From: RGIG464 sp045643185
Lineage (GTDB): Bacteria > Myxococcota_A > Bradymonadia > UBA4248
Assembly (NCBI GenBank): GCA_045643185.1
Contig: JAZUKH010000046.1
Location: 1 to 64,000, forward strand
DNA length: 64,000 nucleotides
Direction of reading: 5' to 3'
In this document: one piece after another, positions 53,116-61,432 of the stretch
How positions within the stretch are numbered: the stretch's first letter is position 1
Layout: the number at the start of each line of letters is the position of its first letter
The notes under the pieces: generated by a model
Database searches by the model: none
The model's input: only the letters and a program-made list of their open reading frames with translations
What the model was told of the DNA's origin: nothing
Position numbers and translations under genes: made by a program

Positions 53116-56100
53116 TCATTCTTGGGGAACACAAACATCGTCGGGGGAACAGACAGAACCTTCCGGACAGTCAAAGTCCCCCTCACAACCACATGTACGA
53201 TCGTTTAAGCAAATATGACCATTCGCATTGCTTGAACAATGGGTATTTTCTGTGCATTCACCTTCAACACAAATATTGTTGGAACAGATCGTAGTGTCCG
53301 GACAGTCATTGCTCGAATTGCAGCCACATGTATTGTTGCTTAGACAAGCATAACCATTCGCGTTGCTCGAACAGTGAGATGACGTATTGCACTCTACACA
53401 AGCGGAATGGTTTGTATTCGCGTATGGTGTTGGTTCTGAACACGCTGAACAGCTTGTGTCGGTTGAACCGGTTGAAATGGTATTATCAGAACATTCAACA
53501 CAGGATCTGCCGTCTGCTGAAAGCATAGATCCACTATCACAACTTGTAACTTTGCAAACATTGTTTTGGCATTCGACTGCTGCCACACCGTTTCCTGCAG
53601 TACAGTGCGTGTTTTCTGAACATTCGACACAAGCGGTGTGATCATCATTCGCATGGGGTTTGGTTCCAGTGCATGCTGAGCAGCTTATACCCGTCGTCGA
53701 AATGTGATCCGTGGGACAAGTTTCGCATTCACGCTTGGATGTGTTGGGGCTAGAACCCGGTGTGCAAGCATAGACTTTGCAAATACCAGAGACACAGTCT
53801 GTGGAAACGCTATTTGCTATTTCTAAACATTCAGAAGCTTCGACACAGCCTGTTTTTATGCAAATCTTCGTGTCGTCGCCAGTTAATGAATATCCGGTAT
53901 TGCAAGAATACACACACTTGTTGGCGCTGTTACATGTCCCCGTGCCGTTATCGATGGTGCAGTCTGTATCTTCGGTACAGCCCGTCTTTTCGCAAGTTTT
54001 GTGATCGGAATCAGTTACTATTGAATAACCAGCATTGCATGAATATACGCATTGATTAGCACTGTTACATGTACCGGTACCATTCGTAATGGTACAGTCA
54101 CTATCACTTAGACAGCCAACTTTATTGCACGTTGAACCGTTCAAGGTATAGCCGGGGTCGCATGAATAATTGCAAGTATGTGAGCTGCTGCAAGTTCCGG
54201 ATCCAAAAGTAATTGGACATTCTGCGTCATTAACGCATCCTGTTTTTTCACAGATATTTCCGTTTAATGTATAACCAGGATCACATAAGTAATCACAGGT
54301 ATTGGCACTATTGCAAATACCCTTACCATGGTCTAGTGAACAGTCATTATCTGATGTGCATCCTGTTTTTTCACAAGTATTTTCATTTAATGAATAACCG
54401 GGTTTACAATTTTCAACTTTACAAGAGCCTGTTTCGCAGGAGACTGACAATACAGCGGCAGCGCCTCCCAATCCTTCGGTGCTTGTCGAACAGGTGACAT
54501 TGCAGGCACCGCAATGTGCCAAGGTGGCAGGTTTGTCACTGGCTTGGGTAACACAGGTTGAACCACACAACGTTGTTCCGGCACCGCAACTGGTTGTACA
54601 TTTGCCATTTGAACAAATGGTGCCGACGTTACAAATTTCACCTTGGTCTAAGGGCCCCGTGGCACCGCAATGATAGTTGTCTGTTTTGGCATTCACGCAT
54701 TGAATACCGGAGGCTGTATCAGAATTACTGATGTTCACAAATCCATCGCCAGTGCATTGGTATTTACAGGTTCCATCAACACATGAAGCAACTGCAGTAT
54801 TGATCGGTTTATATGTATTACAAACAAAACCACAAGCACCGCAGTTATTGGTGTCGCTTGCGTGAATATCGATACAGGCTTTTCCGCTCGAGGTTGAGCA
54901 TAAGGTTTTGTCTTCTGGACATGTATTTAATTCACAATTGCCATTAATACAGGCTTTTCCCTGAGTTGAACAGTTCTTTAATGTTGTTCCGCATTCAGTG
55001 TTGCTGTCAGCAATACATTTCCCTGCATTAAGGTGATAACCTGGCGTGATACAAGCGGTTGCGACACACTGGTTATTCCAGCAGGAACCACCATTCCAGC
55101 CCGCGGTGTCAGAACACTTATATTCGCTCATACCACAGTTATCTTCGTTACTTTTTTTGCAGGAAGCCGTGGCATTATCATAGTATTGATCTGAACCGCA
55201 GTTTGCTTTGCATTCGTTATTGATAACGGCATAGCCTTCTTTACAAGTTTGGACAAAACATTCGTTGTTGTTACAGGATCCTGTACTCCAGTTAGAAATA
55301 TGCGCATAACATTTGTAACCTTTCATACCGCAGTTATCTAGGTTGCTCGTTTTACAAGTGACATCGTAATACTGAGTATCGTTACAACTGGAAACACAGG
55401 TATTGTTATTAACGGTATAGCCATCGTTGCATTGAGAAACTGAGCATTTGCCCGCTGAACATTTGACTGTTTTGGAGTTTTTGATCTCATCCGAACAGGC
55501 ATGTCCCGTGGCACCGCAATTATTGACATCATCGGCAATGCAGCGTGCTTGTTTATTATCGTAATGTTGTCCAACGGAGCAGTCGGAAACGCATTGTTTT
55601 CCGTCAGAAGAGGGTTTGAAGCCGGATCCACATTCTGTCACAACGCAAACATTGTTAGAACAATTGCCTGTTATCCAATTAGAAATATGGGTTGAGCATT
55701 GATAGCCTTTCATGCCGCAGTTTGCGACGTCACTGGTCGCGCAGGCACCCGTTGAACTGTCGTAATATTTCGTCGTATCGCAGTTTGCTTTGCATTCGTT
55801 ATGGATAACGGCATAGCCTTCTTGGCAGGTTTGGACAGAGCAGATGTTGTTGTTACAGGTTCCTGAACTCCAGTTAGAAATATGCTCAGAACACTTGTAA
55901 CCTTTCATACCGCAGTTATCGGTATCGCTCGTTTTGCAAGTGACATCGTAATACTGAGTATCGTTGCAACTCGAAACGCAGGTATTATTGTTAACGGTAT
56001 AACCCTCGTTACATGCGGAAACTGAGCATTTACCAGAAGAACAACTTACGGTGTTAGAGTTTTTGATTTCATCTTTGCAGGCATGGCCTGTGGCGCCGCA

Positions 56101-57027
56101 GTTGTCGACATCATTGGCAACGCATTTGGCTTGTTCGCTGTCGTAATGTTCATCCACCGTGCAGTTGGAAACGCACTTATTATCCGTAACTTTATAGCCG
56201 GTCTCACATGCTGAAACGGTACAAATACCATTTATACATGAGCCATCTGTCCATTGGGCCACGTTATCTTTGCATACATAGTCAGTGGCACCACAATTGA
56301 ATATATCATCGGGAACACAGCTTTGTGCATCATTGTCATAGTGTTGGCCTTTTTCACAGGCAGATACACACGTTTTTTTATCTGTCGCTGGTTTAAATCC
56401 TTGTTCACATTGATCAACAATACAAAGCTCATTTTCACATTTGCCACTAACCCAGTTGGTGATAAAATTCTCACAGCTTGAGGTGTCTTTTTCTGTGCAT
56501 TGTTTAACAGGTTTTCTACAATGAAATATATCTCCACTTAAAGCACAGGTTTGATAGTTATTGGGGCAGATGTTGTACTTAAAAGCATCCGGAAATACGC
56601 TTTTTTCTTTGCAATCATTTCTATCTGTGCAAAGACCATCGATATAACCTAATTCAAGGTTTTTGTTGTTGTTAAAAAGATTTTGATAAGTTGAATATTT
56701 ATAGATGACTTTTCCATTGTATACATATTCGCCAATGTTGTTTAATATTGGATATATTTTCTTTTCGTCTTGTGTAATTGGATTGCAATTTTTTAGATCT
56801 GTTTCATCTAATTTACATAAATAATGATCGTTTCCATCAATATCGTACACATAAATTCGTGGCGGGCATGCGACGATCTCTTCACTCGTGTCATCAACAT
56901 AGGTGTCATACAGAGCACTGTCCCACGAGCACCCACTCATTCCCAGGGTTGCAACGGTTGCCAGAACAGCCAGAGGCAGCCCTACATGCCTTGGTTTTGA
57001 CTGGAATACACGCCTGCGATATTTCAT
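53116..57027 (-). CDS. Giant cysteine-rich repeat lipoprotein 3
   Basis: A 1303-residue surface lipoprotein. The signal peptide has a lipobox near residue 32 (LGMSGC), followed by a short unique region. Then come about 25 cysteine modules of 35-50 residues, such as NCGATGHACKDEIKN and CGMKGYKCSEHISNW, then KTGCxxDxDC type modules (CTSDNDCSLDHGKGIC) and EGF-like ends. A block of about 194 residues is duplicated (55315-55535 and 55897-56115). Probable adhesion or surface-display protein; the domains are not assigned. ATG 57027 with ggagg upstream. Confidence 0.78.
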   Translation of the reverse strand: MKYRRRVFQSKPRHVGLPLAVLATVATLGMSGCSWDSALYDTYVDDTSEEIVACPPRIYVYDIDGNDHYLCKLDETDLKNCNPITQDEKKIYPILNNIGEYVYNGKVIYKYSTYQNLFNNNKNLELGYIDGLCTDRNDCKEKSVFPDAFKYNICPNNYQTCALSGDIFHCRKPVKQCTEKDTSSCENFITNWVSGKCENELCIVDQCEQGFKPATDKKTCVSACEKGQHYDNDAQSCVPDDIFNCGATDYVCKDNVAQWTDGSCINGICTVSACETGYKVTDNKCVSNCTVDEHYDSEQAKCVANDVDNCGATGHACKDEIKNSNTVSCSSGKCSVSACNEGYTVNNNTCVSSCNDTQYYDVTCKTSDTDNCGMKGYKCSEHISNWSSGTCNNNICSVQTCQEGYAVIHNECKANCDTTKYYDSSTGACATSDVANCGMKGYQCSTHISNWITGNCSNNVCVVTECGSGFKPSSDGKQCVSDCSVGQHYDNKQARCIADDVNNCGATGHACSDEIKNSKTVKCSAGKCSVSQCNDGYTVNNNTCVSSCNDTQYYDVTCKTSNLDNCGMKGYKCYAHISNWSTGSCNNNECFVQTCKEGYAVINNECKANCGSDQYYDNATASCKKSNEDNCGMSEYKCSDTAGWNGGSCWNNQCVATACITPGYHLNAGKCIADSNTECGTTLKNCSTQGKACINGNCELNTCPEDKTLCSTSSGKACIDIHASDTNNCGACGFVCNTYKPINTAVASCVDGTCKYQCTGDGFVNISNSDTASGIQCVNAKTDNYHCGATGPLDQGEICNVGTICSNGKCTTSCGAGTTLCGSTCVTQASDKPATLAHCGACNVTCSTSTEGLGGAAAVLSVSCETGSCKVENCKPGYSLNENTCEKTGCTSDNDCSLDHGKGICNSANTCDYLCDPGYTLNGNICEKTGCVNDAECPITFGSGTCSSSHTCNYSCDPGYTLNGSTCNKVGCLSDSDCTITNGTGTCNSANQCVYSCNAGYSIVTDSDHKTCEKTGCTEDTDCTIDNGTGTCNSANKCVYSCNTGYSLTGDDTKICIKTGCVEASECLEIANSVSTDCVSGICKVYACTPGSSPNTSKRECETCPTDHISTTGISCSACTGTKPHANDDHTACVECSENTHCTAGNGVAAVECQNNVCKVTSCDSGSMLSADGRSCVECSDNTISTGSTDTSCSACSEPTPYANTNHSACVECNTSSHCSSNANGYACLSNNTCGCNSSNDCPDTTICSNNICVEGECTENTHCSSNANGHICLNDRTCGCEGDFDCPEGSVCSPDDVCVPQE

Positions 57028-57237
57028 GATGACCTCCAAAAGGGTTTAACTGTGGGTGAAATGCCGTAAAACTTTCAAATTTTCTCCAATTCAGAACGAA
57101 TTAGTTACCAAAACACGATTCTACATTATACCGTTTATTCATTTTATATGGCAATTGATTTCGGCTGTTCTCGAGTTACAGTTCAGCCTCATTGCCAGCG
57201 CGATGTTATTATCTCAACCGGGGCATGAATCATAAAA

Positions 57238-57297
57238 GCGCCGCCGTATGCAATAGGCGGCGCGGCGAGCCGTATTCGCGGAGCGAATAGGCGCGCC
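57238..57297. repeat. Pair of diverged palindromic elements
   Basis: Two adjacent hairpins. The first is gcgccgccgtat / ataggcggcgc (57238-57263). The second is gagccgtattcgc / gcgaataggcgcgcc (57265-57297). The shared 'gccgtatt ... aatagGc' pattern relates them to the core junctions of the dispersed family. Confidence 0.6.
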
Positions 57298-57317
57298 TAA
57301 AAATTAAAAAATATAAA

Positions 57318-59396
57318 TTAATGACACGCAAATTCGATGCAGGTGATGCAAGAATTCTGACATTTTCCGCAGTTTTTGAAGTCATCACGTAAATCTGCTT
57401 CGCAACCATTCGTGGGTTGGCCGTCGCAATCAGCCCAACGGTGGAAGTAATCGTCACCCATGTATTCATAAATTTCGTCTGTCTCGCAGGTCAGAATGGG
57501 GGTGCCATCCTGGCATTGGACATGGGTGACATGCAATACGGTATCGGTTGTGAGATCGACATCACATGCGCCGCAATGATGTATATCCGTTTTGAGATCG
57601 ACAAATTCAGTGCCGCACTGGGTGTAGCCTGCGGGCACGTCCAAGCATGTACCTTCAAAACAGGTGTGGTCGCCGCAATCGATGTTGCAGTCGCCGCAAT
57701 GGTGGGAATCTGTTTTTAGATCGACGCAGCCGGCACTGCCGCAAGACGTGAATTCTGGTTCGCATTGACAAGCCCCATCGGCGCAGCTTTGACCCTCGCC
57801 GCAATCGATGCTGCAGTCGCCGCAATGTTGGGGATCTGTTTTTAGATCGACGCAGCCGGCACTGCCGCAAGACGTGAATTCTGGTTCGCATTGACAGGTT
57901 CCGTCGGCGCAGATGGCGTTGGACTGGCACTGGTTGCCGCATGCGCCGCAATTGAGGCGGTCTGTCTTGATGTCGACGCAAAGATCGTTGCAATGTAGCC
58001 AACCGCTGTTGCATACATCGCAGACGCCATGGATACAGGCTTTGGGGCCGCAGTCGTTGCCGCATGCGCCGCAGTTGTTCTGGGTCAGAAGGCTCGTTTC
58101 GCAGCCATTGCTGATTTTGCCGTCGCAGTCGGCATAATTTTCCGCGCATTGACCTTCACAGTTGAGCCAGTGCTGTTTGCTCAGGTCGAAACAGGTCGTT
58201 TTAGAACACCTGGTCTCATTGGCTGCGCACTGAATCTCGCAGCTGCCGTCAATGCAGACGAAGTTTTCGGGACATTTGTTTCCGCATGCGCCGCAGTGAT
58301 CTGAGCTGATACGGGTGTTGGCTTCGCAGCCGTTGGTGAGGTCGTTGTCGGCATCGCACCACTCATTTTGACATTCTGTACAGGCGCTGAGATGCCAGAT
58401 CGACAGGTTGGCTTCGCAGCCGTTGTCGGCATTTTGGTCGAGGTCGCAGAAGCCGGCTGCGCAGGCTGTGCAGTCGTCATTGAGATGAACGAGGGCTGCG
58501 TTCGTTTCACAGCCATTGGCGAGCGTCTTGTCGAGGTTGCACCATCCGGCTTCGCAGCCGTCGCAGGTCGCGTTCAGATGAAGTGTCTGGGCGTGGCTCT
58601 CGCAGCCGGTCGAGGCTTTGTTGTTGTCCATGTCGCACCACCCTTCAAGACAGGTGTCGCAGCTGGCGAGGTTTTTGGCTGAAAGATGGGTGCACTGATG
58701 GCCACAAAGCACGTTGCCCTGATCGGCACGGCATTGAGAAAGACACTGACCTTCGATGCAGAATTCGTATGCCTGACAGGCAATTCCGCATGCGCCGCAG
58801 TTTTCGCTATCTTCTTGGGTGTTGGTTTCGCAGCCGTTGGCCGGGTTGGCGTCGCAGTTTTGATAGCCGGATGCGCATGTGCCGCACGTGCTGTAATGCA
58901 GTTCTGAGGTTGTTTTTTCACAGCCATTGCTCAAATCGTCGTCGAGGTCGCAGTAACCCTCGTTGCAGTCAGAGCAGGTCGTGTTGAGATGAAGTTTGTG
59001 GGCGTCCGCTTCGCAACCTGTGGCGGTATTGTTATCGAGGTCGCACCAGTTCTCAACGCACGTGTCGCATTTGGCGTAGTGCTGACGGGCGAGTTGAATG
59101 CAGTGATCGCCGCATTTGGCATAGCCGTCTGAGGCCGGGCACTCGGAGGCGCAGACCCCTTGGGCGCAGACTTGGCCGTCGTTGCAGCTTCTGCCGCACT
59201 GGCCGCAGTTTGACTGGGTGTTCAGGTCGGTCTCGCAGCCGTTTGAACGCGTGTGATCACAGTCTACGAAGCCACTTTGACATGTCTGGGGCTCATCTTC
59301 GGATGAAGTAGAAGGTTCGTGACTTTCATGACACGCGGAAAGATATATGACACTGATGATGCAGATATTTATGAATAATTTGTTATGATATTTCAT
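57318..59396 (-). CDS. Cysteine-rich lipoprotein 4 with DxDxDxxNGCE repeats
   Basis: A 692-residue lipoprotein (signal peptide ends ISVIYLSAC). It is built mainly of about 35-residue repeats of the form CxxC..WCDxDNDxxNGCE (WCDLDNNTATGCEA, WCDADNDLTNGCEA, YCDLDDDLSNGCEK). These alternate with NCGACG..C..xxxCxxGxC modules known from Myxococcota. The Asp ladder resembles calcium-binding loops (dockerin or thrombospondin type 3), so Ca2+ binding is plausible. A 43-residue unit is duplicated almost perfectly near 57690-57900. Third in a row with lipoproteins 3 and 5. Confidence 0.8.
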   Translation of the reverse strand: MKYHNKLFINICIISVIYLSACHESHEPSTSSEDEPQTCQSGFVDCDHTRSNGCETDLNTQSNCGQCGRSCNDGQVCAQGVCASECPASDGYAKCGDHCIQLARQHYAKCDTCVENWCDLDNNTATGCEADAHKLHLNTTCSDCNEGYCDLDDDLSNGCEKTTSELHYSTCGTCASGYQNCDANPANGCETNTQEDSENCGACGIACQAYEFCIEGQCLSQCRADQGNVLCGHQCTHLSAKNLASCDTCLEGWCDMDNNKASTGCESHAQTLHLNATCDGCEAGWCNLDKTLANGCETNAALVHLNDDCTACAAGFCDLDQNADNGCEANLSIWHLSACTECQNEWCDADNDLTNGCEANTRISSDHCGACGNKCPENFVCIDGSCEIQCAANETRCSKTTCFDLSKQHWLNCEGQCAENYADCDGKISNGCETSLLTQNNCGACGNDCGPKACIHGVCDVCNSGWLHCNDLCVDIKTDRLNCGACGNQCQSNAICADGTCQCEPEFTSCGSAGCVDLKTDPQHCGDCSIDCGEGQSCADGACQCEPEFTSCGSAGCVDLKTDSHHCGDCNIDCGDHTCFEGTCLDVPAGYTQCGTEFVDLKTDIHHCGACDVDLTTDTVLHVTHVQCQDGTPILTCETDEIYEYMGDDYFHRWADCDGQPTNGCEADLRDDFKNCGKCQNSCITCIEFACH

Positions 59397-59496
59397 CGTT
59401 ATGATAACTTGTTATGAGAAATATAACATATCCTACGCATTTCAACGTTATTTGTAATGCTGAATCATCGTAAGATCTAGTCGATAAAATGCAAAC

Positions 59497-61200
59497 TCAG
59501 TGATGATGACAGGTTTGTTCATAAGTGATTGGATTTGTGCTTAGGTTTTCACAGCCGTTTTCATCATTTCCGTCGCAGTTTTCATAGGTTGAATATGTAT
59601 TCTCACGGTCCCAGCATGTCGATTTGACATGGCCATTTTCACAGGTGAAGGCTTTGGCATGCATGGCATCTAGGTCGTATTTTTTATACAGGTCAATGTC
59701 GCATTCACCGCAATGTTTGATATCTGTTTGGAAATCAGCACAATCACCGGAGCAGAAATGAAGTCCTGACGGGCATTTGCAGGTTCCGGAGAGGCATGAA
59801 GCTTCACCGCATGCGTTGTTGCATGTCCCGCAATGATCGTGATTGTTAAGAAGATCGGTTTCGCATCCGTTGACCGGGTCGCCGTCGCAGTCGGCATGAT
59901 CGGGCATACAGGTGCCGCTGCAGTCGGTCCAGTGTCGCTGAGTCAGATTGACGCATTCATTGTCGCACGGTGTTTCGTAAGATCTGCAAGGCATCGTGCA
60001 TGTGCCAGCATCGCAAGTGTCCTCAGGACGACATTCTTGGCCGCATGCGCCGCAGTTGAGGGAATCGCTGGCGATGTTGGTTTCGCAGCCATTGGAAGCC
60101 TCGTTATCGCAGTCGGCATAACCGGCAACGCAGGTGCCGTCGCAGTCAGTCCAGTGAAGCGGCGTGAGATCGACGCAGTTTTCACCGCATCCCGTCTGGT
60201 CGAGCGGGCACTGACGGCACTGGCCGTGGTAGCATTTTTCGCCGATTTCGCAGGCGTGACCGCATGTGCCGCAATTTACGGTACTTGTTGAAGCCTCGTC
60301 TTCGCAACCATTGGTGAGGTCGTTGTCGGCATCGCACCAGCCCGGGGCGCAGGCGTCACAGCTGGACAGGTGGAGCACTGTCATGTCGGCCTCGCAGCCG
60401 TTGCTGGCGTTTTGATCGAGGTCACAAAAGCCGGCTGCACAGGTTGCGCAGTCGGCGTTCTGGTGCAGATATTCGGCCGAAGCTTCGCAGCCGTTTGTGG
60501 CCATGTCGTGGTCGGCATCGCACCAGTTGATTTGGCATGTATCGCACGAAATCAGGTGGTTTTGAGTCAGATCGACGCAGTTTTCGCCGCAGACGGCTAG
60601 GCCGTATTCGGCAGAACAGAGGGATGCGCATTCGCCGTGAACGCAGTATTCAAAGGCGTGGCATTGGTTTCCGCATGCGCCGCAGTGATCGCGATCGGCG
60701 GTCAGTTTTTGTTCGCAGCCGTTTGTGGCATCGCCGTCGCAGTCGCCGTAGCCGGGCTGGCACGTGTCGCATGTGCTCTGATGACGGTCGGTCAGGGCGC
60801 TTTCGCAGCCATTGGTGAGGTCGTTGTCGGCGTCGCACCAGCCGCTTTCGCAGGCATCACAGGCTTGGTTCAGGTGATGGGCGTAGGCGCTGAATTCGCA
60901 GCCGTTGGCCATATCGTGGTCGGCATCACACCAGCCCTCGAGGCAGGTTGAACACATCACCAGGTGGTTCTGAGCGAGGTTGGTGCATTTTCCCCCGCAC
61001 ATGAAAAAGCCTTGTTCTGCCTGGCAGTCGACGATGTCGCAGCAGGATGTGCCGCAAATTTGTTTGCCTTCCGGGCATTTCGTGTCGCAGGTGTCGCACG
61101 AAGGCGTGTCATCGGGCGTCTTGGAGGCTTCGTCGCTTTCGGATTCGCATCCCGCCAGGAAAAGTACAGTCAGAGCAAGAATAATGGGGATCTTTTTCAT
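59497..61200 (-). CDS. Cysteine-rich lipoprotein 5 with DxDxDxxNGCE repeats
   Basis: A 567-residue lipoprotein (MKKIPIILALTVLFLAGC, Cys18) of the same repeat type as its downstream neighbour: WCDADHDMANGCEF, WCDADNDLTNGCES and GYGDCDGDATNGCEQ, alternating with HCGACGNQC modules. A paralogue of lipoprotein 4 by tandem duplication and divergence. The start is set at 61200, since the upstream extension to 61239 lacks a ribosome site or signal logic. No strong ribosome site is visible at 61200 either. Confidence 0.78.
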   Translation of the reverse strand: MKKIPIILALTVLFLAGCESESDEASKTPDDTPSCDTCDTKCPEGKQICGTSCCDIVDCQAEQGFFMCGGKCTNLAQNHLVMCSTCLEGWCDADHDMANGCEFSAYAHHLNQACDACESGWCDADNDLTNGCESALTDRHQSTCDTCQPGYGDCDGDATNGCEQKLTADRDHCGACGNQCHAFEYCVHGECASLCSAEYGLAVCGENCVDLTQNHLISCDTCQINWCDADHDMATNGCEASAEYLHQNADCATCAAGFCDLDQNASNGCEADMTVLHLSSCDACAPGWCDADNDLTNGCEDEASTSTVNCGTCGHACEIGEKCYHGQCRQCPLDQTGCGENCVDLTPLHWTDCDGTCVAGYADCDNEASNGCETNIASDSLNCGACGQECRPEDTCDAGTCTMPCRSYETPCDNECVNLTQRHWTDCSGTCMPDHADCDGDPVNGCETDLLNNHDHCGTCNNACGEASCLSGTCKCPSGLHFCSGDCADFQTDIKHCGECDIDLYKKYDLDAMHAKAFTCENGHVKSTCWDRENTYSTYENCDGNDENGCENLSTNPITYEQTCHHH

Positions 61201-61278
61201 TATGCAGAATCTGAAATGTCGCGTGTTGTCATTCAGCACGACTGTTAATAATATATAAGGATGCTTTTTATATAATAT

Positions 61279-61347
61279 GGGCGCGGGCTATCGGCGTTGC
61301 CGATCCGCCCGACGGGCGCGGGCTATCGGCGTTGCCGATACGCCCGC
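61279..61347. repeat. Tandem 35-bp diverged palindrome, two copies
   Basis: The unit gggcgcgggctatcggcg, then ttgccgatccgcccgac, occurs at 61279-61313 and again at 61314-61347. The internal hairpin is atcggc / gccgat. The pattern 'ggctat(c/t)ggcg ... atacgccc' ties it to the dispersed family core. Confidence 0.75.
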
Positions 61348-61432
61348 TTTGGCGGCGCTTCTCCCTCGCTTGAGCCGCCCGAACCGGACGGCTCTACGCT
61401 CGCTCAATACGCGCCGCCCCTTTTGATACGTC

